Source: Molossus alvarezi
Taxonomy: Eukaryota; Chordata; Mammalia; Chiroptera; Molossidae
Assembly: GCA_037176705.1 (NCBI GenBank)
Contig: CM073898.1
Span: 22,614,488 to 22,678,487, forward strand
Direction: 5' to 3'
DNA length: 64,000 nucleotides
This document shows positions 1-12,110 of this stretch, in pieces. The notes under the pieces are model-generated. The model did not search any database. It was given only the letters and a program-made list of their open reading frames with translations, and was not told the DNA's origin. Within the stretch, counting starts at the first letter, position 1, and each line of letters opens with the position of its first letter. Made by a program: the position numbers and the translations under genes.

Positions 1-2947
1 CAGCAAAAGCAGTTCTGAAAGGGAAGTTCCTAGCACTACAGGCCTACCTCAAGAAACAAGAAAAAATTCTAATTGACTGTCTAACCTCACTACTTAAAGA
101 ACTAGAAAGCAAGCAAAAAGAAAACCCCAGAGCAAGTAGAAAAAAGGACTAGTAAAAATCAGAGCAGAAATAAATGACATAGAGTCCAAAAAAACAATTC
201 AAAGGATCAATGAAACAAAGAGCTGATTTTTCAAAAAGATAAACAAGATTGATGGACCCTTAGCTAGATTCACCAAGAAACAAAGAGAGAGAACCCAAAT
301 ACACAAAATAAGAAATGAAAGAGGAGAAGTAACAACTGACACCACAGAAATACAAAAGATCATTAACAACTACTATGAACAATTATATGGCAACAAATTC
401 GACAATCTAAGTTAAATGGACACATTTCTAGAAGCACACAGTCTCCCAAAACTTGACTGGAAAGAGGTAGAAAACTTGAACAGACCAATAACAACTAAGA
501 AAATTAAAGAGGTAATTAAGACTCTCCCTGCAAACTAAAGCCCAGGCCCAGAAGGCTTCACGGGGGAGTTTTACCGAACATTCAAAAAACAACTAACACC
601 CATTCTCCTCAAACTCTTTCACAAAATTCAAGAAGAAGGAAGACTTCCAAACTCGTTTTATAAGGCCACCACAATTCTAATTCCAAAACCAGAAAAAGAC
701 ACTACAAAGAAAGAAAACTACAGGCCAATATCCCTGATGAACATAGACGCCAAAATCCTGAACAAAATACTAGCAAATCAGATTCAACAATACATTAAAA
801 AAATTATTCACCATGACCAAGTGGGATTCATCCCAGGGATGCAAGGCTGGTACAATATTCGCAAATCAATAAATGTGATCCACCACATAAACAAAATGAA
901 AGATAAAAACCATATGATCATATCAATAGATCCTGAAAAAGCGTTTGACAAAATCCAGCACACATTTCTGATAAAAACACTCAGCAATGTGGGAATAGAG
1001 GGATAGTATCTCGACATAATAAAGGCCATATATGAAAGACCTATAGCCAACATCATACTCAATGGGCAAAAACTAAAAGCATTTCCCTTAAGAACAGGAA
1101 CAAGACAGGGATGCCCAATTTCTCCACTCTTATTTAACATAGCACTGGAAGTCTTAGCCACAGCTATCAGACAGGAAGAAAAAATAAAAAGGATCCAAAT
1201 TGGAAAGGAGGGAGTGAAATTGTCATTATTTGCAGATGACATGATATTATATATAGAACTCTAAAGACTCCATCAAAAATCTGCTAGACTTAATAAATGA
1301 ATTTGGCAAAATAGCAGGATACAAAATTAACATCAAGAAATTGACAGCATTCTTATACAGCAATGATGAACTCACAGAAAGAAAAACTAAAAAAACAATC
1401 CCATTTACTGTGTGGCAAAAAAATTAAGATACCTAGGAATAAACTTAACCAAAGAAGTAAAGGTTCTATTTGCAGAACACTACAGGACAATGAACAAAGA
1501 AATAGAGGAAGATATAAAATAGTGGAAGCACATACCTTGTTCATAGATTGGAAGAATTAACATCATTAAAATGTCCATATTACCCAAAGCAATCTATAGA
1601 TTCAATGCAATCCCCATCAAAATACCAGCGACATACTTCACAGAACTAGAACAAATACTTCAAAAGTTCATATGGAACCAAGAAAGACCCTGAGTAGCCA
1701 CAGCAATTTTGAAAAAGAAGTAGGTGGGATCACAATACCAAATTTCAGGTTATACTACTAAGGGACTGTAATCAAAACAGCCTGGTACTGGCACAAGAAC
1801 AGGCATATAGACCAGTGGAACAGACTAGAGAACCCAGAAATGGACCCAAGGCAATGTACTCAATTAATATTTGACAAATGTGGCAAGAGCATACAGTGGA
1901 GTAAAGACAGCCTCTTTCATAAATGGTGTTGAGAAAATTGGACAGCTACATGCAAAAAAAATGAAACTAGACCATCAACTTACACCATACACAAAAATAA
2001 ACTCTAAATGGATAAAAGACTTAAATGTGACCCGTGAATCCATAAAAATTCTAGAAGAAAATGTAGGCAACAAAATTTCGGACATCATACACAGCAGAAT
2101 TTTCACCGATACATCACCTAAGGCAACAGAAACAAAGGAAAAAATGAACACATGAGACTACATCAAAGTCAAAAGCTTCTGCATAGCAAAAGAAACAACC
2201 ACCAAAATGGAAATGCAACCCACTGTATTGGAGAACATCATTGCCAATGATACATCAGAAAAGGGGTTAATTTCCAAAATATATAGAGTACTCATACAAC
2301 TCAACAAAGGAAGACAAAGAACCCAATTAAAAAATGGGCAAAGGGGTTGAATAGACACCTCTCCAAACAGGAAGTACAAATGGCCAAAAGGCATATCAAC
2401 AAATGCTCAACATCACTAATCATCAGAGAGATGCAAATTAAAACAACAATGAGGTATCACCTCACACCTGTCAGAATGGCTGCCATCATCAAATCATCGA
2501 ACAACAAGTGTTGGCGAGGGTGTGGAGAAAAGGGGACTCTAGTACACTGCTGGTGGGAATGCAGACAGGTGCAGCCACTATGGAAAACAATATGGTGTTA
2601 CCTCAAAAAATTAAAAATTGAACTGCCATTTGACCCAGTGATCCCACTTCTAGGAACATAACCTAAGAAGCCTGAAACTCCAACCCGAAAGAATATATGT
2701 ACCCCCATGTTCATAGCAGCACTATTTACAATAGCTAAGATCTGGAAACAGACTAAGTGTCCATCAGTAGACGAATGAATAAAAAAGCAGTGGTACATAT
2801 ACACGATGGAGTACTATGCAGCTGTAAGAAAGAAAGATCTCTTATCCTTTGAGACGACATGGAGGGACCTGGAAAGTATTATCCTAAATGAAACAAGCCA
2901 AGCAGAAAAAGACAAATACCACATGATCACTTATATATGGAATATAA
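1..2947 (+). pseudogene. L1 ORF2 remnant (RT and C-terminal region), copy A
   Basis: Remnant of the L1 ORF2 protein, the endonuclease/reverse transcriptase that copies L1 RNA at nicked chromosomal DNA. Visible in order: linker ([18 protein letters not shown] near 1-60), the RT block NYRPISLMN near 716-740, [12 protein letters not shown] near 809-843, [16 protein letters not shown] near 1091-1138, the catalytic box FADD near 1229-1240 (intact here), and the C-terminal zinc-knuckle-like pattern C-x3-C-x7-H-x4-C near 2509-2565. The frame is broken many times, for example by an in-frame TAG after GIEG near 1004-1006, a frameshift just after the FADD box, and a TGA in NTWDY near 2155. The family end GI-stop falls at 2945-2947. 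Not functional. Confidence 0.93.
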
Positions 2948-3205
2948 TGAACATAACAGTCTGAGGAATAGGGTAGACCCAGAAACATGGAAGTAGGGTA
3001 CAGACTGACAACCCTCAGAAGAGGGGATGGTGGGGGGTGGGAAGAGATAAACCACAGAACTTATATGCATATATGCATAACCAATAGACATGGACAACAA
3101 TGTCGGGGATAGGGTGGGGGGTGAGGATGTCTATGGGGTAAAAAAGGAGAAACCTCTGTAACAAAAATGAAATTAAAAAAATAAATTAATAAATAAAACA
3201 AATAT
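1..3205 (+). mobile_element. Bat LINE-1, copy A (3' half, cut by window start)
   Basis: The window opens inside ORF2 of a LINE-1, in the linker between endonuclease and reverse transcriptase. The copy runs through the RT and C-terminal region, a G-rich 3'UTR (about 2948-3160) and an A-rich tail. It closely resembles copies B (30.9-36.8 kb) and C (43.4-49.2 kb), so it belongs to the same relatively young bat L1 group. The 5' part and 5' TSD lie outside the window, so its full length is unknown. The 3'UTR carries G-runs (around 3018-3042 and 3100-3130) typical of mammalian L1 3' ends. A Ves SINE sits just after the tail. Confidence 0.95.
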
Positions 3206-3225
3206 GGAATAAAAAATGATTATTG

Positions 3226-3430
3226 GCCCTGGCCAGTGTGGCTTATTTGGTTGGGCATCACCTTGTGCACTGAAAAGTCACAGGTTTGATTCCAGTCAGG
3301 GTACATGCTGGGATTGCAGGCTTAATCCCCAATATTGGGCTTGCAGGAGGCAGCAGATCGATGTTTTATTCTCATATTGATGTTTCTCTCTCTTCCTTGC
3401 TCTCTCTCTAAAATCAATAAAAACTATTGA
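3226..3430 (+). mobile_element. Ves SINE (tRNA-derived), with TSD
   Basis: Starts CCCTGGCC with tRNA-like A-box and B-box (GGTTTGATTCC near 3283) for RNA polymerase III, then the C/T-rich section ending in AAAATCAATAAAA. It is flanked by TSDs of 14 bp with one mismatch (3212-3225 and 3431-3444), so both ends are well defined. It inserted directly behind the tail of L1 copy A. Confidence 0.93.
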
Positions 3431-3673
3431 AAAATGCTTATTGATAAAATATATTTCAGATATATTTTCTTATAATTGATTGGCATGAGTATGAAAAGAA
3501 TTTGAGGCATTAAATTTATAAAGGGAACACTGCATCACAGTTATTCTTTATTAAGTTACCCCATTTTACTTAAGGTAAGTCCTAACGTGACATCACCTTA
3601 ACCCTGAATTCGACAGAGGTATTGCAATGAATGCATTGACTATTTACAATATACGTAGCAGAAAAGAGGTTCA

Positions 3674-3930
3674 GCCCTGGCAGGTAATGCCTAGTGGTTA
3701 GAACATTGGTCCACGCACTGAAGGGTCGTGGGTTCAATTCCAGTCAAGGGCACATACCTGGGCTACAGGTGTGATCCCTACCCCCAGTTGGTTGCATGTG
3801 GGAGACAACCAATTGATCACAACAATGTCTTTCTCTCTCCCCTTGCTCCCTCCCTTCCACCCTCTCTAAAAAAAAATAAAATCAATGAGAAAAATATTCT
3901 CTGATGAGGAGTAACATAAAAAAAAAAAAA
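3674..3930 (+). mobile_element. Ves SINE, long form, with TSD
   Basis: Head GCCCTGGC, a B-box-like GGTTCAATTCC near 3731, and the long 3' end TCTCTGATGAGGAGTAACAT followed by a pure A tail. The TSD aaaagaggttca is exact (3662-3673 and 3931-3942). Confidence 0.93.
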
Positions 3931-3944
3931 AAAAGAGGTTCAAT

Positions 3945-4540
3945 AAAAAGGATTCTGAAATAACACTCTATGTAAGAGTTTATGAAAACAATAGAATAAA
4001 ATTTATGTAACATTTTATATATTGTTACATTTTACATATTCAAAGGCAGTGTGAAGACATTAATACATAAAATTCATCAACATTTTACAATGAAAATCAT
4101 TGCTGAAGTTACTCATATTACCATGGGAATACAAGCAAAACGAATTACCTTTAATTGGCCATTACATCTTCATCATTAGAATTATTTAATCTTAATAAAA
4201 TATTTCATTTTGAAATGGTCATATAGTTATTACAAGGAGTAGTGTTATCATGAAGAATACCTGTTTCTTGAATTGGCTATAAAATCTCTTTGCTCAGCAA
4301 TTTAAAATAAGCTGATGTTGCTTTTTCTATAGCATTTGTAATTTTCTGGGAGACTTCTTCACAATTGCGACAACAATGTACTATGTGGGGATTGTAGAAA
4401 CTGAAAAACAGGTTTTCATCCCTATTTTTATATCAATATGAGCAGAAAAATCTAGTTGAGGCCTAATTTCTTTAATCATTTCTCTGCTGTTGTACCCTTA
4501 TAATATGTATTATGTTTTCTAAATCACAAATATTATAAAT
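3945..4540. other. Unassigned AT-rich stretch
   Basis: AT-rich DNA with no open frame of interest and no repeat family I can name. Several short ATTTTACAT-like words near 4005-4050 look like chance low complexity. Confidence 0.5.
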
Positions 4541-4960
4541 ATAAAAATGAATATAGATAGATTAAAAAGTTTTTGGTATAGGTAATGGTTATAGTTTCAC
4601 AACAGTGTGAATGTATTTAATGACACTAAGTTGTACACTTATGAATGGTTAAAATTATAAATATGCTATGTATGTATTAATAAAAATAATAAAATTCTAA
4701 AAAGCAAAAAAAATTAGCTTCATTTATATTATGGAATACCATCTGAACATGTAAAATTGAAGGTCTATTTATACTTATGTATATGTCTATACATAACCAT
4801 ATACATATACATAGGTAAAAAATACTACTATAACATGATACATATTGTAGTGTAACAAAACTGCCAATAGAAATTAAAACAGGGGTGGGGAGTGTCAATG
4901 GTTGGACCTTTACATTTTAATCTGTGTACAATTAAATTGTTACATTTCACTCTGAAAATA
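4540..4960 (+). mobile_element. Old LINE-1 3' end (L1M-like), one or two fragments
   Basis: Contains the recognisable old-L1 3'UTR wording around 4590-4680 (GTGTGAATGTATTTAATG, then GTACACTTATGAATGGTTAA) ending near A-rich DNA at about 4700. A second piece near 4730-4960 (TTATGGAATACCATCTGAAC) resembles the ORF2 end/3'UTR of an old L1. Strongly diverged; boundaries approximate. Confidence 0.6.
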
Positions 4961-5985
4961 AATACATTTTATACTCCTATGAAATTCTCAAGTAGAAAAT
5001 ATTTTGATATTCGTTAAAATTAAAGATTAGTTTGGGAAAGACATTTTCCCTTAACTATCAGATGTACAATTATTACAATAGCAGTGTTCTTCCACTTCTG
5101 GATTAATAATACCAGAATAATTTCTGTCCTTACTCAAATCCTGCATAAAGTTCCATATGAGGATTAATAGAATCATTTCTAACCAGCAGAGATGCCTTTT
5201 TTCTGAGTTAACTTGTAAGCCAAACTTTTCACTTAGAAAAATTTAAAAATTCAGTGAATTCAGCTATCTAGTCTTTTGTAAGTGCACAGCTTCAAGTTAA
5301 GAAAAAATTAAAGGGTTAATGTAAAACACCTGATCTTGGCTCTAAGCTGGTCTGCAAATCCAATCACCTTATTTTAAGTTCAGTTTAGGTAAGAGAAAAA
5401 ATGACCAAAAAAAAAAAAAGAGAGAGAGAGAGAAATGCACACAGATGCTGATGGATTTCTATGAGTACTGAGGTCTAAAGCACAAGATGATGATGATGAT
5501 GATGATAAGGCGGAGGTGGAGGAGAAGAATGTGGAGGAAAAGGATTTTATGTAAAGCCTCAAAAGAACATTTTACTGAGAGAAAAACTTAGGTTTGTAAT
5601 TTTTAGACTAATACAGTTCTCCAAATCTATAAGAATATCAATATATAGTATTCCTAGGGTCAATATTTCTGCATAAAATTAAGATCTACATGGAGTATTT
5701 CTTCTGGATTATCTTTGTAATATTCACTTCTTTTCTTTAGCTTACATCATTTGCTCCTATTGAATTTAACATAAATTAGAGAAAGATGTCCTCACTTTCT
5801 CTTTGCCAATCCATTCCATGAGCACATCGAAAAATACATATTCAGCAGTTGATTTGCATACACTATCTTCTCATTTCCACATTTGTAATCTGTCCAAGTA
5901 TTGAAAGTTACAGGATTGGTTGTCTTTATAAGAATGAGATTTTGTTCTTTGATTTCACCCATAAATAATAATTTACAACCACTTC
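4961..5985. other. Unassigned stretch with (GAT)n and purine-rich run
   Basis: No gene recognised. It holds an A-run plus (GA)n at 5408-5432, a perfect (GAT)n microsatellite at 5486-5507, and a purine-rich GGCGGAGGTGGAGGAG stretch after it. The short minus-strand frame across this region is just serine codons read from the GAT repeat. Confidence 0.5.
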
Positions 5986-5993
5986 AGCTTCTT

Positions 5994-6293
5994 TTTAAAA
6001 AAAATTAATTTTTGTTACAGATGTTTCTTGTTTCCCCCATTGACACCCTCCTCCCATTCCTGCCGCCCAGCATTGTTATCTATGTCCATTGTTTATGCTT
6101 ATACACATACGTTCTTTGGTTTATCCCTTCCCTCCCCACAACCCCTTCTTCTGAAGTTTGTCAGTCTGAACCCTACTTCTATGTCTCTGGGTCTATTTTG
6201 TTCATCACCTTAGTTTTGTCATTATATTCTACAAATAAGCGAGATCATGTGATACTTGTCTTTCTCTGACTGGCTTACTTCTCTTAGCATATT
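5994..6293 (-). mobile_element. 5'-truncated LINE-1, 3'UTR only
   Basis: Reverse complement of the bat L1 3' end: it begins with the T-rich (tail) side TTTTTGTTACAGATGTTTC and proceeds through GACACCCTCCTCCC, matching the 3'UTRs of copies A-C read backwards, into the last part of ORF2 (CACATGATCTC reversed near 6242). Only about 300 bp were copied. A short 8-bp TSD agcttctt flanks it (5986-5993, 6294-6301). Confidence 0.85.
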
Positions 6294-6559
6294 AGCTTCT
6301 TAATACCCAATCTTGTGCTACTTGCATCTGATTAATAATTAGCAAAATGCCAAGCACATTCTAAACAATCAATATATTATATAGATTAAATGCTAAAATT
6401 TGCACAGGGTTCTCAACTGCCCCAAATGATAATTATCTCCATTTCTGGTTTAGACCTTTTGAGGTTCTGAACTTCAGAAACATGAAGCATCTCATCAAGC
6501 CAAAACCCTTGGAGCCAACATGGATGTCTCTCTTTTTCTTTACACTTCACATGTAGTCT

Positions 6560-7425
6560 TTCAGAAAATTCTGAAGGATCACCATCAAAATATATTCAAA
6601 ATACATTTCACCCACTTATCTGATCCTAACTGCTACCAGTGGTGTCAGGCATCGCTGCCACATGCCTAAATTATTAGCTAAGCCTCCTAAACCGTTCTTT
6701 CTGCTTCTACCCTTGTCCTCGTATGATCTCTTCTTACACAGCAGCCTGGGAGGTCTTTTTTAAACATCCAAGAACTCAGATCACTCTTCTGCTCAAAACT
6801 CTCCGAGGTTTCCCTTGCACCAGTGAAAGGGCCGATACTCTGCAAGGCAGAACAGGCTCTACAAGACTTCTACTCTACCCCGTCCTTCTCGGATCTGTCC
6901 GTAATCCCCACCACTCTCCTCTCACTCATGCTGCATGCTGCCCCAGCCACACAACACCCTTGCTATTTCTGAAACATGCCAGCCGTGATTTCATCTTCAA
7001 CGTTTGCACATATTGATCTATTTTCCTGGCTCTCCCTTAAATTGGATATTAAAAGACCTACTTCTCTTATTTCCTCAAATCTTTATTCAAATGTTGCCTT
7101 CTCAGGTATGCTTTCTCTGTAACCCTCTCTAAAATTTCTACACATCTTCCATTTTCTAAATCCCTTCCTTTATTCGTTGTTCCATTTTTTTGGCGGGGGG
7201 GGGGGTGCTCCCTAATAGGTATTACTACCATACAAATGCAGGGAGGAAGGTCGTATAACCTATTTGTTTATTTTTCTCTCTCCATGATGTGAATATAAAC
7301 TTTATGAGGGCAGACAATTTTGTCTCATTTGTCCACTGCACACCCAAGTGCCAACATTGTTGCTGGCAAATAGAACATGCTCAATATGTATTTTATGAAT
7401 TAATTTGTTGAAAATGTGATACTAC
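6560..7425 (+). mobile_element. LINE-2 (L2) 3' portion
   Basis: Typical old mammalian L2 wording is preserved in order: GCTACCAGTGG, CCTCCTAAACCGTTCTTTCTGCTTC, CTGCTCAAAACTCTCCGAGG, TTCAAATGTTGCCTTCTCAG, then the 3' end ATGAGGGCAGACAATTTTGTCT and GCTCAATATGTATTTTATGAAT. (Words longer than 20 bases are abbreviated by position.) A G-run interrupts it near 7192-7206. The plus-strand frame at 6723-7016 lies in L2 and is not a host gene. Confidence 0.8.
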
Positions 7426-7429
7426 TGGA

Positions 7430-8205
7430 AAAAGATAACTCCACTCTTTTCAGGTGACTCTTCCTTAGCATATTTTTCCTCCTTGATGGAAGCAAGGTAC
7501 AGGAGAGCGACTGTTAATAACTAAATGAGCAATTTTCCCAATATGGCCAGAAAGTAAGTTCCCTTTCCCAGGCCAGGAGTCCTTCCACATAGCATTGGCA
7601 TCAGGTCAAAGAGGTAGCCAACACCCTTGCACAAACCAGATATAAACATGGTTTGGCGGAACTCTGAATATTCTTAATCTCATGGGCTCAGAAAAATCCT
7701 CTTTTCAACCAAAAGATACTAATCCATCCTCTTGTGATAGCATCTTTCCCTTGAAAACAGCACATATCTGTAAGTTTTCTCCAGAATGTCTATGGCTAAT
7801 TACTGTTTAGTTCAGACGAGTTTGGATTATGCTATGCCACACTATACATTTTTTCATATCACAGTTCACGGTCATTCTAACTGTACCTTAAAGATAAATT
7901 ACAGGTAACAAGTTGCAGGTAAAACATAGTATAATTCATTATCATGTGGGAATGTGCATCAAGTAGTTACACTTTTCCAAATCCAAAATGAAGATTTTAT
8001 TTTAAAATCCTGGCTAGACCCATTGATGTGTTGGGAATTCATATTATTTTTAATAGATGACAGTGAAGGCAACTAAACTTTGTTCCTTGTTGCAAACAGT
8101 GTAGTAATCGTAGTGGTGATGCATCAGCAGTGACAGAGTGATAACAATGGTGGCCGTCTGGTAATGGAAGCCAGTGACGGTGCTACTGTTGATGATGGTG
8201 GTGAA
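7430..8205. other. Unassigned stretch
   Basis: No repeat family or exon recognised. A run of GTGGTGATG-like words at 8110-8210 is a degenerate trinucleotide repeat (ATG/GTG) leading into the MIR. Confidence 0.45.
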
Positions 8206-8209
8206 AGTC

Positions 8210-8425
8210 CATATTTACTGAGAATGTATTATAGATCAGGCTCTTTGATAAGTGCTCTGCGTGCAGTGTGTTTATTAATACACCAAATAACCCTATCACG
8301 CAGAAATGGCTAATGCTCTCATTCTGTAAAATGGCATACTGAAACTGAAAGTGTCAACTCACTCAGGAGATGGCTAGTGAATGGGACTTCTTCAACTCAA
8401 ATTTAAATCAGCCTGACACCAAAAT
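8210..8425 (-). mobile_element. MIR SINE
   Basis: Reverse-complement MIR: ATTTACTGAGAATGTATTAT, TAAGTGCTCTGC, CCAAATAACCCTATCACG, TTCTGTAAAATGGCATACTG, AAACTGAAAG and the CTGACACC-like head follow the order of an inverted MIR. Old and diverged. Confidence 0.7.
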
Positions 8426-8429
8426 CCAG

Positions 8430-8872
8430 GCTTGTAACCAATGTCAAGTAGCAGAACTGAAGATTCTAAAGTAGACTTATTTTTAGAGAACAGCACAAAG
8501 ACTAGAAATGAGTGCTATTAGGCTAAATAATGGCAATCCTTTTTGCTTTCTCCATTAATAAACGAGTAAGTTATTTCAGATGACTTTACAGTTGTTGCTA
8601 CCAAAACATCAGCTGTGTTATTCTATGTTCTTGAAAGAAAAGACACTGAAATAGCTATTTTGGAATTTTCAGCATCATTATCATGTCATAATTACTTTAT
8701 ACAATATTTTCTCTTTAAAATTCTTAACATAGACTTTACATGATTTCCCAAGAATCCTGCAGGTTTCTTATTTGATTTATAGTTACAATTCTGTGCAAAA
8801 GCAAAATGTTTTTGCATAGAACTTTATCACCCTACATTCCAGCCCAAACAGTTCATAATCTTAGAAAGTCTG

Positions 8873-8911
<39 letters not shown>

Positions 8912-9520
8912 GAGATACATTTAACAATGCTGTTTCTAAAACACCAGCAACTTGCTACTTTCTTTAGTGTAGCTCTTGGAATTCTCTTCACTTGAATGAA
9001 CTTTTTTTGTTCACATAGCATTTTATATCGGCCTCTGTTGTATTGAAACAAATAGACAGCTAACAATAACATAATTCAATATCTCTCATGTTAGGTTGTA
9101 TTTGAAGTAAGAAGCCTTGGTTTTGTGAATCCTTACAAACACAGACTCTATATAAGTACCTGGTAGATGGAGTAGGTGCTCAGTACACTAATACATTAAA
9201 AACAAATTCTTCAAAAGATAATTTGGGTATAGTCAGAAACACGTATTTCTGTATTGAAAGGAAAATAATATAGTTTAGCATTCAATTAAATAAAAATGGA
9301 ATACATAAAAGTAAATAAGGGAAGTAAGTATAAAGAGTATGATGCTCATGTTTGGTAGGCAGAAAAATATTTGCCTAATTTTTTGTTGTAAATATTATAT
9401 TCAAAAGTTTCTTCTTTTCAAATAACACTATTTGGCAAAACTGAGTTATAACCTTTTATATGGTGAGTACATTAATATTGCAAATACACTATTAAAAATT
9501 TTAAACTGTGTTCAATGAGC
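8430..9520. other. Unassigned stretch containing a (CA)n microsatellite
   Basis: No gene recognised. The only clear structure is the perfect (AC)n dinucleotide run at 8876-8908. The minus-strand frame spanning it reads the repeat as Cys/Val alternation and is not a real gene. Confidence 0.5.
8876..8908. repeat. (AC)n microsatellite
   Basis: 33 bp of uninterrupted AC repeats. Confidence 0.98.
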
Positions 9521-9524
9521 ACAT

Positions 9525-9655
9525 ACTGGACTCATATGAAAAATATGTTTTGTGAACACTTACCGTGCTCCAGACCTATTCTGGGTGTGGGAATTCAGCA
9601 ATAAATAAAACAGGTAAAATTCTTGCTGTCATGAAGCTTTAATATTGTAGCACAA
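9525..9655 (-). mobile_element. LINE-2 3' end fragment
   Basis: Inverted L2 3' end: GAACACTTACCGTGCTCCAG, ATTCAGCAATAAATAAAACA and TGCTGTCATGAAGCTTTAAT match the usual reversed order of the L2 terminus. Boundaries approximate. Confidence 0.6.
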
Positions 9656-10103
9656 ACCTAAAGATAATACAACTTAAATGTTAGAGAACTATGGGATCCC
9701 AATGTACAAGATGTTGTAATGGTGGCTATAGTGCATGTTTGTCCATATATCTCGAATATGAGTGTTTCTTTTCTTAGTGCTATAGAAAAATAAAGCACAA
9801 ATGGCTCATAGGTATAATTCATTACCCAGACAAAATTTCAGGAAGCCATTTATACAAGAGAACATAATATTAAAGGTGAAAAATATCCTTCTACTTAATC
9901 ATATTATTCAATGTTAATTATTAGAATTCCAGGCAAAACCAAAAGAACATAGAATAGACATTTACCAGCTTTCTTTCAACATTACAAATGAAAATATCTT
10001 TAAAGTATTCTATTGCAGAAACTTCAAAATGGGTGGAATAGATATAGGTAGTATAGAGGGAATACATAATATAAATATGGTTGTAAAAATACAGGATAGT
10101 TAG

Positions 10104-10301
10104 CTCAGCTGGTATGGCTCAGTGGTTGAACCAAGAGGTTAAGAGGTTGCTGATTCGATTCCCAGTCAGGGCACATGCCCAGGTTGTGGGCCAAATCCGC
10201 AGTGGGGGGCATGCAGGAGGTGATCAGTGGATGTTCTCTCTCACCGATGTTTCTATCTATCTCTTCCTCTCTCTAGAATCAATAAAGAATAATTTTTTTT
10301 T
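10104..10301 (+). mobile_element. Ves SINE with exact 17-bp TSD
   Basis: The A-box region TGGCTCAGTGGTTGA (near 10116) and B-box GATTCGATTCCCAG (near 10152) are well preserved, followed by the C/T-rich tail and AATCAATAAAGAATAA. The TSD aaatacaggatagttag is identical on both sides (10087-10103, 10302-10318), which fixes the insertion. The plus-strand frame beginning MAQWLNQEVK is only a read-through of the SINE. Confidence 0.95.
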
Positions 10302-10318
10302 AAATACAGGATAGTTAG

Positions 10319-11290
10319 AATTGCATTTTTGTATATTACATTTTCAGTTTTTATGATATTCAAATTATCCATATTTATTTTGATACTTATGATTATGATA
10401 ATTTCTCTATTTTACATATGCTTTAAAATGATTGCTTTTCATGTCTGTAAATATTCTACATTATTAAGTTGTTAATATTTTTAAAGACTTCTCTACTGTT
10501 GAATATTTTAGTTGTTTTGAAATTTTAGTATTGCATATAACAAAACAATAGTAAAAAATGATAGGACAATAGGTTCCCATTTTCAGCTATCAAGTAGTCA
10601 AAGTTTTCTAAAAAAAAAAGGTAAGAAGTAATACTATTGAAGATTTAGTGAAAGTGAACATTCAAAATGGATTTATGGAGTAAAAATTAAAAATAATTTG
10701 ATTGGAAAGGAATTAGAAGCCAGAAATGTTAATAATCATAAACGCAATTGGGAAAGTTATCAAACTATTTAAAGGTGCCTCCCCTTAAGCCAGAAATTTT
10801 GACAATTATTTAAAAATATTGCTACATTAACAAATATAGTGCAAAATTTTACCACATAAAAATATTAGATTATTTTATGCCCCAAAGATTCATAAGTAAA
10901 AAGAAATATTAAAAAGTTATGAATTACTAGACATTAATTTAATAGATGAGTAATTGAATGTTAAATACATAATTGATACTAAAACATTGCTTTCATCACC
11001 CTCAGAAGCACTCTCATTCCCATACATCTGTTTTTTATTCCAAATCTGTCACTGTGTCATCATAGGCAGGTCTCAAACCCTGTATTGTTAGTTTCAAGCA
11101 GTTAAAGCCACTCTGACTAGTCGAAGTTATAAAGGGATTTAGTAAAGTTCATTAGGTAGCTAACCAAATTTTGGTGACAGTTGAAGAAACAGAATTAAGC
11201 TGCAGGAGAGGTCTAATGAGATGATTGCTGCTGAGAAGACAGAGGCAGGTTAGGCAGTGAGGGATGGGACCACGGGAAGGGAAGGCTGAG
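10319..11290. other. Unassigned AT-rich stretch
   Basis: No gene, RNA or named repeat identified. The first 250 bp are T-rich and could be a very old antisense LINE fragment, but I cannot anchor it. Confidence 0.4.
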
Positions 11291-11294
11291 ACAC

Positions 11295-11700
11295 ACAGAA
11301 GTTTGAGATGATGTGGAGCTCAACACGCAGGCGGACAACCCAATACATAGTACGTCTGGTGGTTTATTCAGACTCTACAGATCTCAAAATAAAACAAGAA
11401 AAATTGTGCCTCGGAGGTTAGAGACTCCCAGCCCCCATTTATAGATATGCAAATTAGAAGCTCCTAGAAGGAGCACAGGTCAATTACTCAACAAAAGTAA
11501 ACCTGGGAAAAGCTGGTTTCTAGCAAGGCAACAGGATTGCTGAATGAGTTCTTCTGAAAACTGTAGTGTGTTGTTTCTATTGCAGAAGGCCAGGTTACCT
11601 TAGAAAGGAGTATAGGAGACCAAGGTTGGATTTGGGGGAGAAACAAAAAGCAAGCATTGAGTTGCTCCAAGGGCATTTCCCCTCCTCCTCACTAATAGTC
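11295..11700 (-). mobile_element. Solo LTR-like element (gammaretrovirus/ERV1 style)
   Basis: Read on the minus strand this looks like an LTR: a TATA-like ATCTATAAATGGGGG about 11434-11448, then a GAGATCTGTAGAGTC stretch and an AATAAA polyadenylation signal (reversed as GGTTTATT near 11360), then a terminal region. No retroviral coding sequence lies beside it, so it would be a solitary LTR left by recombination. Family name not determined and exact ends not resolved. Confidence 0.5.
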
Positions 11701-11759
11701 TGGGAGAAGTTGAAATTATCAAAAAAGGGAATATACTAAGGCCCTTGTCGTTGACCTAG

Positions 11760-12110
11760 GGCTGAACCCAGTCAGTCAGGAAACACAAGCTTTAAAATGT
11801 ATGGATGTTACTAAGGCAAAATTCTTTGAAAGGACCAATTAGAAGCTAGAAAAGTATATATTTACCCCTAGATATCAGAGCCTCACTGACAACCCACTTG
11901 GGTCCCTTCTCTGCTTTGGGGAGTCTGTGTATCTTTCTAATAAACTTTCCTTTCACATACCCCTTGGTCCATGAACTCATTCTTTGATTTTGCAAGATAA
12001 TGAACTCGGACCCAAACACCTCTGCTTGGCTTTACTCCCTGCAGGGCCAGTGCCATTCCTGAGACAGAAACTTGACCGTGCATCCTTGCGGCCCCTCAAA
12101 GATGAATGTC
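11760..12110 (+). mobile_element. Second LTR-like fragment, opposite orientation
   Basis: Plus-strand LTR-like arrangement: GACCAATTAGAAGC, TATATATTTACCCC near 11853-11869, GGGTCCCTTCTCTGC, then CTAATAAACTTTCC near 11938 resembling an LTR polyadenylation region. It differs in sequence from the neighbouring minus-strand LTR, so the two are not the paired LTRs of one provirus. No coding region seen. Low certainty on ends and family. Confidence 0.4.

Noticed and set aside
808..1242. 144-codon minus-strand open frame
   Set aside because: Exact antisense shadow of the conserved RT region of L1 copy A; a similar antisense frame recurs opposite the RT region in copies B (34451-35047) and C, so it reflects L1 codon content and not a gene.
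8827..9072. 81-codon minus-strand frame with Cys-Val repeats
   Set aside because: Spans the (AC)n microsatellite; no homology.
11295..12110. A complete endogenous retrovirus
   Set aside because: No gag, pol or env-like sequence lies between the two LTR-like pieces, and the pieces differ in sequence and orientation.
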